64,000 nucleotides of DNA from Rutstroemia sp. NJR-2017a BVV2 (Eukaryota; Ascomycota; Leotiomycetes; Helotiales; Rutstroemiaceae). Of this stretch, positions 36,242 through 47,485 are shown in pieces. The translations under genes were made by a program, and so were the position numbers. Location: positions 62,001 through 126,000 of the forward strand of contig NJPS01000072.1 in the NCBI GenBank assembly GCA_002946415.1, read 5' to 3'. How positions within the stretch are numbered: the stretch's first letter is position 1; each line of letters starts with the position of its first letter. The notes beneath the pieces are model-generated. The model saw only the letters and a list, made by a program, of their open reading frames with translations. It made no database searches and had not been told where the DNA came from.

Positions 36242-37163
36242 CTACAACAATAACACTGTCATCAAGCACACGCACCACACTGCAGCCCATCCATATCTCT
36301 TGACAGCTGCCGCAGCACTAGGTACTCCTCCAATAGCCTTGCTTCCACTTGTCGTTACATTTGTTTTTAAACAGCTCAAACTTATTACTGAAGTTCCGTT
36401 GTTGTGAGTTTGTCTGAGAACGATAGGCCAAACCCGCGTAACAGCCTCCTCGTAGGAAGTTATGTTGATGGAGCTATGAGGAAGCGATGGACAATAGAAG
36501 TATGCACTTCCGTCAGAGAAGTTTGATGTGAAAACTGTCTTGAATTAGCTGTGTGATATAAGAGATAGAATGATCAAGAGGAGAGTGTTGTAACTTACAA
36601 GAGTCAAATGATTCTGTTAATTTATGTTCGCAGCTGGTGGGTATTGGTGGGGTAACTGCTAGTGTTGGTGTTGCTGTATTGTTTGTTGCCGTCTTGTTTC
36701 TTGGGGGGTTGAGAGGCATTGGAGCTAAATTCAAGTAATCTTTGACACATGTTTCGCCCAGTGTAGCATAACAGTTGCCTGTGTCCTTCTGACCGTTGAC
36801 CAAAGAATTTCTGTCTTCCATCAGGAAAATGATGACGTCCGTAGACCACTCAGAATTTTCTATCCAGTTTCCAGCAGTGTCAATTGCAATCACAGAGTTA
36901 GTGACTACGTCCGTGGTGTAGTTGAGGTTCGCAACTTCCGTGACATTTAAGTGTGCTTTCCAGATAACGCTTTGAGGGTCATTGGAGCCCATGTTAACTG
37001 CCTGAATATTGGCGACTCCAGTAGCATTCGGAGACATATTAGAGCGCTGGAAAGCATCGGCATCTTTTGTTGGTCCAGGTCCATAGCCAAGTGTGTCTAT
37101 GTCATTGCCCGCTTTTATGAGGGTGACCATCGCGATCAGATAGACGAGGCAACATGTATTCAT
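36242..37163 (-). CDS. Putative GPI-anchored cell-surface protein, unknown function
   Basis: Exons (complement) 36599-37163 and 36242-36534 join through a T|TT codon to 285 residues. The signal peptide covers about 1-18 (MNTCCLVYLIAMVTLIKA). The mature protein has several N-glycosylation sequons (SPNATG, LNVTEV, LNYTTD) and a Thr/Pro/Asn linker. A second segment (SNFSDGSAYFYCPSLP) contains paired Cys. It ends in a hydrophobic tail (WAAVWCVCLMTVLLL) after small residues, as in GPI-anchor signals. I do not recognise the family. The second exon has no internal stop and gives the expected membrane tail, which supports the splice. It is convergent with the transcription factor, 145 bases apart. 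Confidence 0.7.
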
Positions 37164-38567
37164 GGCTGATAAATGTGTAGTTGATGAAGACCAATGGAAG
37201 GGAATGAGTGAAAGATTTCTTGCGCTGTCGAAACCTAAATGGGAAGGAACGATTGAGATTATAGTAAGCTGGAATTACAACTCATAGGGGGTCACATCCC
37301 GCATTTACTCAATTATTAAACCCCTGCTCAAAAGGCAGGGTTACTGAAACGAGCATACTGCGCCACCATCACAGCATGTTGGTAGCCGTTCACCTGATCC
37401 AGCTGTAAGGTGACTCGCAGGTTCAATACGTCGAAGGAATTAATCCTGGATGATAGAGATAGTGGCTCATGCGGCGTGTTTCTCACAGATTTCCTGGATA
37501 TTGTATTGTATTAAGCTTTCAATAGAGTACAACCAGTTATTCAATTGTAATCAGAAACGACGCCGTTCCAATCTGCAGGGATCGATACGTCAGCTGGCTT
37601 TACCTAACAGTTGCGCTTATGATTCTGCAATATGTTTATTTATTCTGACAAGCAAAACCAGGTCATCAGGATTAATATCGTTGCCAAATCAATGTCATTT
37701 GGTCAGTCTATGAAAAGACTCATGAGACAGATTTTGTGTTGGTCTTCAATGAACAGTTTGTTTGTGCTACCAGTCATACAAGAAAATCTACCAACGATGA
37801 TTCCTTACTCACTCCCCTTTACGAAATCCATACATTGAATGTAAACCTTGTATTACCAACATATCTGATATCAAGTTCTTTATCCCCTATATCAAGCTTT
37901 CTAGGCAGCTGACAGCCTCGTAGTTCTCACAAAGTCCATGAAGAGAAATGTCACGAGAAACTCAAGCTTCACATTATTTGGTTGCTAGACTTACCACGAT
38001 ATCATCACCAATTTCTATCAATGTCCATTAAATATATTAGGGTTAATATCATACCAAACTGGTGTAGCTACTACTTCATCTACAAACCAGTGACTCAGTG
38101 AGGAACATACCTCTGACTACTAGTCATCTTGGACCATTATATACAACGCCGGGGCCTACTGTAAATCCTCAAACATTGTCGCAGGCGATGAAAACTATGC
38201 AAGTCAAATGCAAGTGACTGTACCTGGTATCAAATCCACGCATTCGTAGACGAATCCTAATATTTTCCAAGTTTCTATATTCGTCAGTGGCAACTTCACC
38301 ATCATCCTAAATTTATTTCCTCAATACAGCTGTGCCGTTGCGGTTTTCAAATCCCACAAAGACTCTCTTGGGCATCAGATCCCTTAGGATGGCATTTGTT
38401 GGTTGAAAGCTGTCATGCAATTATAAGTAGAGGTAACTCCTGTGCTCGATTAGTTCTCTTACCACAAATCGCTCAGTGCTGTGCTCTCTACTGCCATTTT
38501 TCAACTCCTGCTTTTCAAGCTATTATTTTGCTCTTCTTCGACTCAGTCAACTAGCTACTTTTGAGAA
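37164..38567. other. Intergenic region upstream of a secreted protein gene
   Basis: 1.4 kb without a supported gene. A short open frame around 38120-38245, then a TAG and further open frame to about 38395, looks faintly protein-like but has no start and no match. A TATAAG at 38422-38427 is the probable core promoter of the next gene. Confidence 0.4.
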
Positions 38568-39260
38568 ATGTTCAGAACAATTTGGCTATACGGGTTGCTC
38601 CACCTCCTCTCTACTTCCTTGGCCACTCCACTCCCAGATGTAAACGGAACGTCACTTGCATCTCGACAAGTTCAAATTGAGGACCCAGAAGCAGAATGCT
38701 GCGAATACAACTGCCACTTGAAGAATGTCGGTGACGGGGATATGCACATTGATTGGCTTCATACCCAAGTCACCGATAACAACCAATGCGCACAATCACC
38801 TGGTTGCAGCGTAACTAATTCTGTATCGATTTCTCTCACATGGAGTATTAATGCTGGCATCAACGTTGGGTTTTTCAGTGGTGGTTTCTCCGTATCTGAA
38901 ACTTATAACCATGGGGAAAGCGTTTCTTGTCCATCAACTCCCGGAAACGTAGTTTGCGTTTGGTCCAAAGTGGCACATGCTGCTTATACAGTAACGGAGA
39001 ATCTTGACGGCTATTTTCCTATTTGTTAGTAACGATCCAAAATTCGTCTTTGAAAGATAACTAACATTTCCGCAGGTGATTGGAATGGTAACAAGATAGT
39101 GCGTTCCCCTATGCCGAACGAACCTCACAACGAATTCTATTGCGTAGAAGGTGCAGAAGCTTGCAGAACCAAGAACCAGTTCTACTGGTGTTATGGCGAA
39201 GAAGAGGTATGTTGGCTCTTTGTAAACATGAGATAATAATCTAATTACTAAAAGTGTTGA
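38568..39260 (+). CDS. Small secreted cysteine-rich protein, unknown family
   Basis: Exons 38568-39024 and 39076-39206 join through a T|GT codon. A third exon of six bases (39255-39260, Cys then stop) is likely, giving about 197 residues. Reading through the last donor would instead add eight residues. The signal peptide is about 1-19, ending LATPLP. A possible propeptide ends in SRQ near residue 34. About a dozen Cys are paired in motifs such as ECCEYNC and GCSVTNSVSIS. The repeated beta-like SLTWSINAGINVGFFSGGFS stretch with an aromatic/Gly pattern recalls fungal secreted beta-sandwich proteins. I do not recognise the family, and an effector or surface role is only possible. TATAAG lies 146 bases upstream. 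Confidence 0.72.
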
Positions 39261-39596
39261 ACTTCCGGATCGGCTTCAAGGATTGAGCTCTATGAGGCCA
39301 GGGCACCGTGACTAGGGCAATGGAAAAGTAACTGATAGAATGGGTGGTTGTGCTCAAGGCATGACTTGCAGCGGAATTTGAAATGCTTGGATAAACGGGA
39401 ATTTGGAACTCACTAGCCGTTCTACGAGCTCCCTTAGTTCTTCAATATCAGAGGACGAACTGGTGTGTCAGTGAAAGAACTTTAGAACATGACCCATTGG
39501 AAGTTTTTTACTCCTCTTAACCTAATCTCCCCTTTTTTTGGTCACAGTGTGAGCCTTAACATAATTCGCATAACAATTATAATATCCTACTTTTCA
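39261..39596. other. Short convergent spacer
   Basis: Nothing recognised beyond 3' flanks. Confidence 0.45.
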
Positions 39597-40630
39597 CTAC
39601 AGCTCCGGGTGCTTTTCGAAATACTCCTGAAGCGTCGTTACTTTCACATTAGCGAAACGCCTATTGTCCACTGGCTCATAGTTCCAGGTCCCCTTTAAAA
39701 TATGTTCCACATATGACAAGCCAACATATTCCTCAAAATCGACGCTATTTGTCGTCTCTCTTGCTTTCCTAAGAATCTCCACCACATCCCCCAAAGAACC
39801 CCCACATTTCAAATTTCCCTTCACAGCTCCTTTCCTCGCCTCCTCATAAGTCCTGACCAACTCTCTCGGAGTATATCTAAAGCTCTCAACTCTTACAAAA
39901 CCCCCATTCTCAGCTCCCGGCTGCGAGACCGCCTCGACTGTATATGCAGCCAGATCATTCGCCGTAGTACAGATCCAAGTTTCCGTCCCATCGCCAAAAT
40001 ACGAAAGAGTTTTGCCTTCACGATCCCATATCTTGTCGCGGCGATTGGAAAACATCCACTCAGTAATGATACCGGTGAACATGTAGAGAGGTTTGATGCG
40101 CGAGCTGATGCGCACGTGAGCACAGAAGGCAATATATGGATCGTAGGACTCGTGTTGGCCGAGCTGGCCCCGGGTCCAGTCATAGTTCCAGGATGCGGCG
40201 TGGAAGATCTAGAGTTGATTGTCTAAGTGTAAGTGGAAGAATATAGGTGATTATCGAAGTGTAAGTAGGAGATAGAGGTGATTGTCCGAGAATAAGTCAA
40301 AGAATAGAGAAAATAAATCGCGAATGCTTCACACACCTTAACACCCGCACGTTCAGCAGCACGAAGCAGCAATAGTTGCCCTTCAACCACTACTTCTGGG
40401 GTATAGCCATACGCGCATATGACAGCATCCACAGTGGCGACTGCTTTGTCTAAGGCGGGGATATCGTAGATTCCAGATGAAGTTACGAAACTTTCCAATT
40501 GGGTACGAAGAGGGATTGGGAGTTTTGCAGGATCTCGGCCAATGCCTCTTACCCGGTGGCCTTGGGTGATGGCGTACGCAGCGCAAGGCAGACCAACTGT
40601 TCCTGTGATTCCGGCGATGAGGATTAACAT
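39597..40630 (-). CDS. NmrA-like / isoflavone reductase-like NAD(P)-binding protein
   Basis: Exons (complement) 40337-40630 and 39597-40208 join in phase 0 to 301 residues. The N-terminus MLILIAGITGTVGLPCAAYA carries the GxxGxxG nucleotide-binding motif of the NmrA/PCBER branch. VDAVICAYGYTPE and LLLLRAAERAGVKV follow as in this family. The second half has a substrate-domain pattern (FHAASWNYDW, GDGTETWICTTANDLAAYTV). Such proteins reduce small aromatic substrates or act as redox sensors; the substrate is unknown. It differs clearly from the NmrA-like protein at 31452, so the two are not recent duplicates. Confidence 0.88.
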
Positions 40631-41327
40631 GGTGGGGCTGTGGTAGAATGGTGGTGTTGAAACTTGAAAGAGAGGGTTTAAGGAGTGATGTGCAATAGAC
40701 TGAGCAGGTGCTTGGGATATTGATCAGTAAAATGTTGTCTGTGAATGATCAGGAGATATTTGGTGCAAAAGGAGATCTTTATACCTCAAGATGTGCCAAG
40801 ATCTAGACATTTTTCTAACGCATATAATGTCATATCATCTAGTAACCCACCTTACCTCCATGCTGTAACGCCCGACGCTGCTCGCTGAGCATGTCGCATT
40901 GATTTCGTCAGCGCAAAAGAATTGGTCATCAGACAGCGTTACAACTTTGTGCCAGACTTTGACCGGAGAGGTATATTAATCCATCATAGCTCCATTATCT
41001 ACGGTATGGTTTGTCAATATTAAAAGCATACATACTGCAATGAGAATGCAGCCTAGCCTGTCCTACCCCGCATCTTTTTTTAGACACCAGGCCACTCTCG
41101 CGGCTCGCCCTGTTGATAATCCAATAAAGTTGACTTAAGTTGGAAAACTAGGGTCCAGGGTAGAATGCGAATATGCGGAGGCAGATATAACTAGATCAAT
41201 TAAGACCTCATCTAGGTTAGCACAATATACTTAGTCATATTGCAGGTAGACACTGCATGAGACTAGAATGAATTTATATACTTACATAATGATCGATTCC
41301 TTCGATAAACATCCTCCACCCCAATAT
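40631..41327. other. Intergenic region
   Basis: About 700 bases, no gene. It holds the promoter of the minus-strand NmrA-like gene and the 3' flank of the hydrolase. Confidence 0.5.
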
Positions 41328-42635
41328 CTAGAATCGTGCTTTCACCAATGCTACAATATCCGGCTTCTTCTTAGGATGCCACTCCCCCAACGCCTCCACC
41401 ATAACCCCATCGACCTTAACCTTCTCCTCAACCCTCATCTCCCTCCACCCCTTCATTCTCCTCTCCCTATCCATCCGCCACCTGCCCATCTCGCCTTCCA
41501 ACCACTCTCCTGCAAAATTTCCCACCGCTTCCATTCCCGCCTCATCAAAAATCGGGTAATGATTTCCCCCATCAACCATCCTCTCCACCACTCTTCCCAT
41601 CTTCGCACCTCCACTGCCTCCAACTCCAGTTCCGGTGATTTCCAATCGCTCCTTCCGCACCTCCGGCCAACACATATGTGATTTATCACCCACAACATAA
41701 CAAACGCTTGGTCTTAGCTTCGGCAGTGCCTTAAGCATCGCGATCGGCTCACCGCGGTAGAAAGGGAAGTTCATCCTTGCATCAGGATCGACATCCGGAG
41801 CGGACACGCGATCCCTTTTGGGGTCCTGGGAATTACTGTCGACGGAGTAATTAGGTCTGAGGGATAATGCTACTTCCATTATCCTTGGAGTGGTGGATAC
41901 AACTGGGTCGGTAGCTTTCTCGTCTTCCTTGGGTGTGGCGATAGGCAATTGCTCCGGCTTTGCGAAACTATTTTCGATAAGCAGAGATTTTACTTGTGGG
42001 TTCCAGTGCTTGAAAAAGGGATTTTGCATAATGCCCTTTTCTGCTTTAGCACGCGTAGGCCAGTATTCCTTCCGACGACTCATAACCCTCGCGTTCGCCA
42101 GTGAAGCCGGAGGCGCCAGCCCCCGCCAAATAGCTGGTTCGATCAGAAGAAGGGAGTGGAAAAGATTCGGATGTAATATCGCCAAATGAGCGATTTGACA
42201 ACCACCCATCGAATGACCAAGTCCGACAATAGGTCTTGGAATCTGTTTCCTGAAATGATTGACCATCGCAAGAAGATCTCTCGAGTGGTCAAACCAGTTT
42301 TGATCATGGCTCAAGTTCTTAGCATTCACGATGGCGCTTTTGCCAACGCAGCCCACGTCCGCTATCCAGACATTTCGAATGAATACGCCTCTCTTCATGC
42401 ATTTAGACGTGAGGACTTGAAAGAAAGGCTCATAGATTTCTTTCACCATGCCGATCCCAGCAGCTGCGATGATTGTGACATCGTCTTCTTGAGGTTGACG
42501 ATCAAGTTTCGGGGAATATTGTTTGATGTGGATATAGTAATCTTCGTTTTCGTCTGCGACTCCATGATCGTATTCACGGATGTGTTGAGCTGGTATCGTA
42601 TGTTGATGCACGACGAATTCACATGGTGAAGCCAT
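41328..42635 (-). CDS. Alpha/beta hydrolase, possibly peroxisomal
   Basis: A single exon of 435 residues. The alpha/beta hydrolase fold is shown by the nucleophile elbow GHSMGG (S142), an upstream oxyanion segment (IIAAAGIGMVKEIYEPFF) and a late catalytic His in GGNHYPIFDE. The family resembles yeast peroxisomal lipase Lpx1 and the host-selective-toxin-type hydrolases of ascomycetes, which are imported into peroxisomes. The protein ends ALVKARF; A-R-F fits the loose PTS1 pattern (small, basic, hydrophobic), though it is not a strong signal. There is an insert of about 100 residues before the last strands. The real substrate is unknown. Confidence 0.85.
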   Translation of the reverse strand: MASPCEFVVHQHTIPAQHIREYDHGVADENEDYYIHIKQYSPKLDRQPQEDDVTIIAAAGIGMVKEIYEPFFQVLTSKCMKRGVFIRNVWIADVGCVGKSAIVNAKNLSHDQNWFDHSRDLLAMVNHFRKQIPRPIVGLGHSMGGCQIAHLAILHPNLFHSLLLIEPAIWRGLAPPASLANARVMSRRKEYWPTRAKAEKGIMQNPFFKHWNPQVKSLLIENSFAKPEQLPIATPKEDEKATDPVVSTTPRIMEVALSLRPNYSVDSNSQDPKRDRVSAPDVDPDARMNFPFYRGEPIAMLKALPKLRPSVCYVVGDKSHMCWPEVRKERLEITGTGVGGSGGAKMGRVVERMVDGGNHYPIFDEAGMEAVGNFAGEWLEGEMGRWRMDRERRMKGWREMRVEEKVKVDGVMVEALGEWHPKKKPDIVALVKARF

Positions 42636-43232
42636 TTTTAAAGTCGTTAGGAAAAGGATTTGAATTGAAGATATAACGTGGTTTCTAGCTCGGAGACAGT
42701 ATCGTTTCTAGTCCGGAGGAAGAAGGGCTGAAATACAAGAAATACCTCTGGCCAACTTACATCATTGGGACCCGGAGTTGGATGAGTTGAAGTAAAGCAC
42801 CAACCATTTCAGAGTTCAACCATGAAACTAGATGTTGCGATGCAAGTCTTCAGCCTCAGCGATGGTGAAGTATCCAGTTCGATCATCATAACCAACCCCT
42901 CCATAGTTTACAACATTTGGTTGATCCGGCACAGAGGAATACATAAAGGTTTTTTTTGATACATCTGTTTTTGGTTAGATGCCTATTTCCCGCACACGGC
43001 AGTTCCCCGGCGGAACATGTGGTGGAACCTGGATCGCCACTAAGACGCGGGAGATGATGATTACTAAAATCTTCCCTGTGTAAAATCAGAGATCCAGAAT
43101 CTACTAAGTAGCTGTGAAACGGCGTCCCCACCAATTGACGTCAGATCATTACTTTTCACGAAGCTCAATGTGGGAGGAATATACAGCCTGCCTACTTCCT
43201 TGATGTCGAGCACTAACTCAATCATTCAAAGA
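42636..43232. other. Intergenic region
   Basis: 600 bases between two minus-strand genes. Nothing recognised. Confidence 0.5.
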
Positions 43233-44723
43233 TCAATTGAACCAGAAGCTAACACTAAAACTCACACTCAAGCTCCGAACATAATGCCACCAACCTACGG
43301 GAATGTAGAGACACTCTCCTTCCTCTAAAATACAATCCACGAAAGCAGCACTGGCGAAATCGGGAAATTGAAGCATAGCATTATCTTGCTCTTCTTTGGT
43401 GCCATCGAGGCCGGCCAAAATACCAACATCAAGCGCACTTGTATTTTCCATGTCGACTCCTCCATCCTCCACCCCTCTAGGGTACAGCTTTGCACTTTCT
43501 CGTGGTGCATAAAGTCGTAAATACTTTCTACCAACAACCTGGCATAAAACATTGTGATATGGATCAGTATGGAGCGGACTGATTGTTCCAGCAGGCCCAA
43601 ACCACGCATTAAGCAATGGCTCATCGAGTTGTGGCAGTTTAGAATGCTTTTCCGCAAGTGGTGAAGAATGATGAGGCGGTGGAGGTGTGGTGTAACAATA
43701 ATCCGGGACACAGATATCTACGCGAAGGGAAGGAACTTGGGCGAAGAGATCATGTTGGGCCAGATAACCGGTTGAATTGTTGCGAGGTTCTCGAAGAATG
43801 TACTGATCCATGAACTCCTTAAATGTTATGATTTTTTGTCCCCAACCATCATCGACATAGCTTCTGCCAAGTTCGATAGGTACAAGCCGTCGTCCACCAA
43901 TGGTCTTTCTTAACAGATAAGATGGTTTGTTCCATGGCCTCTCACCACGCGCAGGCCAATCTTCTAAGGCTCCTGTGATTATGAGAGGTTCTGGACCGAG
44001 ATCACCATTGCTCGGGTGGTGCAGATACTTTTCGAAGGCGTCGAAGGACAAACAGTCAGCGCGAGGGATCGGATGCGATAGAGGAGGCGGCGCAACTGTC
44101 GAAGATGGGAATAAATCGGTGGCATAGCCTTTCGTAGAGGTAGTTAACTTCCGACGCTTCGTCACTGGCTCATTTAGCTCATCGGTCATCTCCATATGTA
44201 TCTTTTGTAACAAGTGCAAAGCCCGGTCAATGGCTTCTTGGAGCATACTGGACGCTGGCACCCCCGTCATGATCAATGCCATGTCCATTGTTTCCACCAT
44301 CTGGTCGAGAATGGCATCCTCGGAGTTTGACAAATCGACGAAGGACGCTTGCTCGGCATTCCATATCCTTCTCACAGCTAAGGCAGAGAATTTCAGCAGG
44401 CTGGCCTCGAGAAACAAGGCCCTCCAGCATGCTGGCACATCTTTGAAAGGAAAAGCATAGAACTTCTCTTTGGCTAGAGTTATCATGTCGTCGAGTCGTT
44501 GTAAGATTAACTTGTGGTTTCCAGAGTGGTTGCGAATGGCAGTGCTCTGCCGGGAGAGGAGATTGAGAATTGGTTCCCCGCATGCTGACAGGATTCTCGA
44601 GGGGTTTGCGAGGCTACTTGAGTTGCATTCGATATCGAAGTTAGTTCGAGCTGGATCGCAGAAGACCTTTTCGCATAAATCAATCAGAGCCTGCTGATTC
44701 GTTGTTGCTAAAGGGGAGAACAT
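43233..44723 (-). CDS. JmjC-domain oxygenase (KDM8/JMJD5-like)
   Basis: A single exon of 496 residues. JmjC enzymes are Fe(II)/2-oxoglutarate oxygenases acting on histones, ribosomal proteins or tRNA-modifying partners. The iron ligands are H385 and D387 in [10 protein letters not shown] and H480 in GWWHYV. K400 in GRKYLRLY is placed to bind 2-oxoglutarate. [14 protein letters not shown] and [14 protein letters not shown] are hallmarks of the JMJD5 / cupin-8 branch. The first 200 residues are helical and resemble the N-terminal extension of fungal JMJD5-like proteins. The exact substrate is not predictable. It is divergent from the aldolase-like gene. Confidence 0.92.
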   Translation of the reverse strand: MFSPLATTNQQALIDLCEKVFCDPARTNFDIECNSSSLANPSRILSACGEPILNLLSRQSTAIRNHSGNHKLILQRLDDMITLAKEKFYAFPFKDVPACWRALFLEASLLKFSALAVRRIWNAEQASFVDLSNSEDAILDQMVETMDMALIMTGVPASSMLQEAIDRALHLLQKIHMEMTDELNEPVTKRRKLTTSTKGYATDLFPSSTVAPPPLSHPIPRADCLSFDAFEKYLHHPSNGDLGPEPLIITGALEDWPARGERPWNKPSYLLRKTIGGRRLVPIELGRSYVDDGWGQKIITFKEFMDQYILREPRNNSTGYLAQHDLFAQVPSLRVDICVPDYCYTTPPPPHHSSPLAEKHSKLPQLDEPLLNAWFGPAGTISPLHTDPYHNVLCQVVGRKYLRLYAPRESAKLYPRGVEDGGVDMENTSALDVGILAGLDGTKEEQDNAMLQFPDFASAAFVDCILEEGECLYIPVGWWHYVRSLSVSFSVSFWFN

Positions 44724-45606
44724 GGTGGGAGAACGATGATTCCTGGAATATCAGCAAGACATCAAAAGGTAGTTTGAGGAGTCGAAACTGGAGCCGCAAT
44801 GGTGAGGAGCGGCTGATTGTAGACGTATTCGCTGCGCGATCGCTATGCAGTTGGTGATGCGATAATGATATATGACCTCGATTGATGGTTTCGAACGCGA
44901 CGCGAGCTTGAGCCTCGAGAACCAAACAGGCGCCTGCTCACGTGTGTGTAAACCTGCGGAGTAATTCCGCGTTCTGCGTGGAACCTCGGATATCTTTCTT
45001 CCTCCGCAACATCACTTCACATCACCTCTTTTCGCGCTGGCATCAGCACCAGGGTCTCACGGGGCTTGTACTCTGATTAAGTTGGTATCAACACTAAGTC
45101 TAATACAACTCTGGTTGTGCCGGTCCACATCAATCTCACTCTCTCACCCTCTCGCTCTCTCACTCTCTTACCCCACAAATTCCAACCCTCGTGCCCCCCC
45201 CTCTCACCCCCTCTCACCCTACTCTCACCCCTCCTCGCCCCTCCTCGGTTGACGCCACGGTCTCCACATTGGTGGAGAAGTCTACTCCGTACGGTTACTG
45301 CATCTAGCCGAAAGGGCGTCGAATGGACATTGCTGCTACGAATCATTTCTTAAAGTTTGTGATCTCATGCCTTTCACTGTATATATTTCACTGTATATAC
45401 TCGTACGTAAAATTACAACTAGTTAACCTTCGAAATTGCAACATCTTCTCATCTACTTCTCCCCCCCCCTTTGCTCTCTCGTTCCTCCCTCCTTCCGCTC
45501 TTCCTGAAATTAGCCCCACGGTTTTAACAATCCAGCTGCCCACTCACCCGCCGTCTCTAACTTCAACTCACTTTTCTTATCAACAACTTCAACCTCGACA
45601 TAAAGA
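44724..45606. other. Divergent promoter region
   Basis: Nearly 900 bases between the JmjC and aldolase-like start codons. A strong CT-rich tract occurs at about 45125-45240, followed by another at 45455-45500, typical of fungal promoters and leaders. No gene seen. Confidence 0.5.
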
Positions 45607-46806
45607 ATGGTTCTAGGACCAACATCAGCTGAGCCCGTCGGCGCGCCCACGGCTATTCCTCGCCCCGGCGACTCTCAGGGAAACAATGTGGAGCCCAAAG
45701 AAACCAACGGTAACTCCAGCGCATCAAATGGACACTCGAACGGACATTCCAACGGCAACTCGAAATCATCCAACGAAGACACCGAACCCGGAACCGCAAC
45801 CCATGAGCCAGGTCTCCCAAAATCCAAAGTCGAAGGGAAAATGAGCGCGTTTCCCACTCGCCAGCCTCTAGAGGACAAATACGCCGAGAGAGAATATCAG
45901 AAGGGCAGATTGGCATTGGCTTTCCGAATCTTTGCCAAACATGGCTATGACGAGGGTGTTGCTGGACATATCACTCTGAGGGTATTCCTATCCATCCCAA
46001 GTTAACCACATTATGGATAAGTGCTAACTCAAGCAGGATCCTGTCGAACCAACTAGCTTCTGGGTCAACCCTTTTGGTGTAGCATGGCCTCTCATGCGAG
46101 CTTCGGATTTGATTCGCGTGGATGCAAGTGGAAATGTTGTTGAAGGAGGACCATGCAGATTGTTAAACACAGCCGGTAAGTTCACGATTCCCAAACAATT
46201 TGTGCCCCTCACATACAATGCCATAATTGAAATTCTCATCCCCTATCCAGTTTGAAATCCACCCCACTCATTGCCACATCATCCCGCTAATCCTCCTTCT
46301 CAACAGCCTACATGATCCACCACGCCGTGCATACCGCCCGCCCCGAAATCAACTGCGTAGCCCACTCCCACACTCTCAACGGCCGCGCCTTCTGCACCCT
46401 CGGCCGTCCCATCGACATCATAACCCAAGATGCCTGCGCCTTCTACAACGACATCGCCGTATACAACTCCTTCAAAGGCGTAGTCCTCGCCTCGGAAGAA
46501 GGTCACGCCATTGCGCAAGCACTCGGCAATAAGAAAGCCGCGTTGCTACAAAACCACGGTCCCCTTACGGTCGGCAAGACAATCGAGAGTGCAGTGTTCT
46601 GGTTCGTGAGTCTCGAGAAGTGCTGCCATGCGCAACTGTTAGCGGATGCGGCGGCGGGTGGGAGAGGTGGGGAAACGATTAAGATTGCGGAGGAGGATGC
46701 GGCATATACGTATAAGACGGTGGGGACGGAGTTTGCGGGGTGGTTTAGCGCGAAGCCGGCTTTTGATATGATGGAGCATGAGTCTGGTTTTAGCTACAAG
46801 ATGTGA
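45607..46806 (+). CDS. Class II aldolase/adducin-domain protein
   Basis: Exons 45607-45981, 46037-46175 and 46307-46806 join in frame to 337 residues. The first 90 residues are disordered, Ser/Asn/Gly-rich with NGHSNGHSNGNS repeats. The class II aldolase/adducin domain follows: GRLALAFRIFAKHGYDEGVAGHITLR, then SFWVNPFGVAWPLMRASDLI, VAHSHTLNGRAFCTLGRPID and LLQNHGPLTVGKTIESAVF. The His residues of AHSH and NHG are the expected metal ligands. Fungal members are soluble and of uncertain substrate; fuculose-phosphate-aldolase-like or decarboxylase-like chemistry is known in the wider family. Its first ATG in the long CT-rich leader is used. Confidence 0.92.
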
Positions 46807-47485
46807 GGGGGTGCTCTATTGGTGTAGCTAGCTAATAAAAGCTGACAGTGTTGGAATTATGCTTGTGGCTGGCAGATACACAGGTGTCTTCGACAGGAGT
46901 TGCTTGACGGGTCACTGGTGATGCATCTATATATGTATATCTGTAGGACCAAATGAATGAAAGTTCAAATACTTAATACTTCGGCATGATCTTGGCTCTT
47001 CGGCTTGGAAAACCGGCCCATCTGAGGCACAGGCCATCTACCCTTTTGTTCATAATAAACAAAGTATCTGAGAAGATATTAGACTTCAAAAAATAGTTAA
47101 ATATTTAAATCTTTTTGTAATTATATATATAGTTGTAGAAAGGTTTCAGGGCAGACACTAAATATTAATTCTACGTTTAAATATGGTAAAATGGTGACTT
47201 TTTTGGTGATAGTCACTTATGCCTTAAATGGGCCGGTTTTTTCCAAGCCGAAGAGCTTGGGTTCCATACTTCTCGCTAATTGATAGGTGTTCCCGAAATA
47301 CTATTTTTATTTATTTTCTTAACCTAATATTCAATTTTCCCTTTATTTTTTTCTTCCTCTATGCATACCCATAGCGATTTATATACCCACTGTCTGCTTT
47401 AATCACATCAAGAGAAGTGTTCTCCGTCTTTGTTCAAATTCTTCCCCTATGCCTATTCGCTTCAACACTCAGACACACAAAAACT
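46807..47485. other. Convergent spacer carrying an inverted-repeat element
   Basis: 3' flanks of the aldolase-like gene and TRM4, plus the MITE-like element at 46991-47260. Nothing else recognised. Confidence 0.5.
46991..47260. mobile_element. MITE-like element, copy D, with clear terminal inverted repeats
   Basis: The left end CTCTTCGGCTTGGAAAA then CCGGCCCAT and the right end ATGGGCCGG, TTTTTTCCAAGCCGAAGAG are inverted copies over about 28 bases, differing mainly by two extra A. The interior is AT-rich, about 200 bases, non-coding. TTG flanks both outer edges and could be a 3-base target duplication. Sequence and size fit a non-autonomous DNA transposon. Confidence 0.75.

Noticed and set aside
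38120..38395. Faintly protein-like plus-strand frame with one TAG
   Set aside because: No start codon, no matching family and no splice logic; could be chance.
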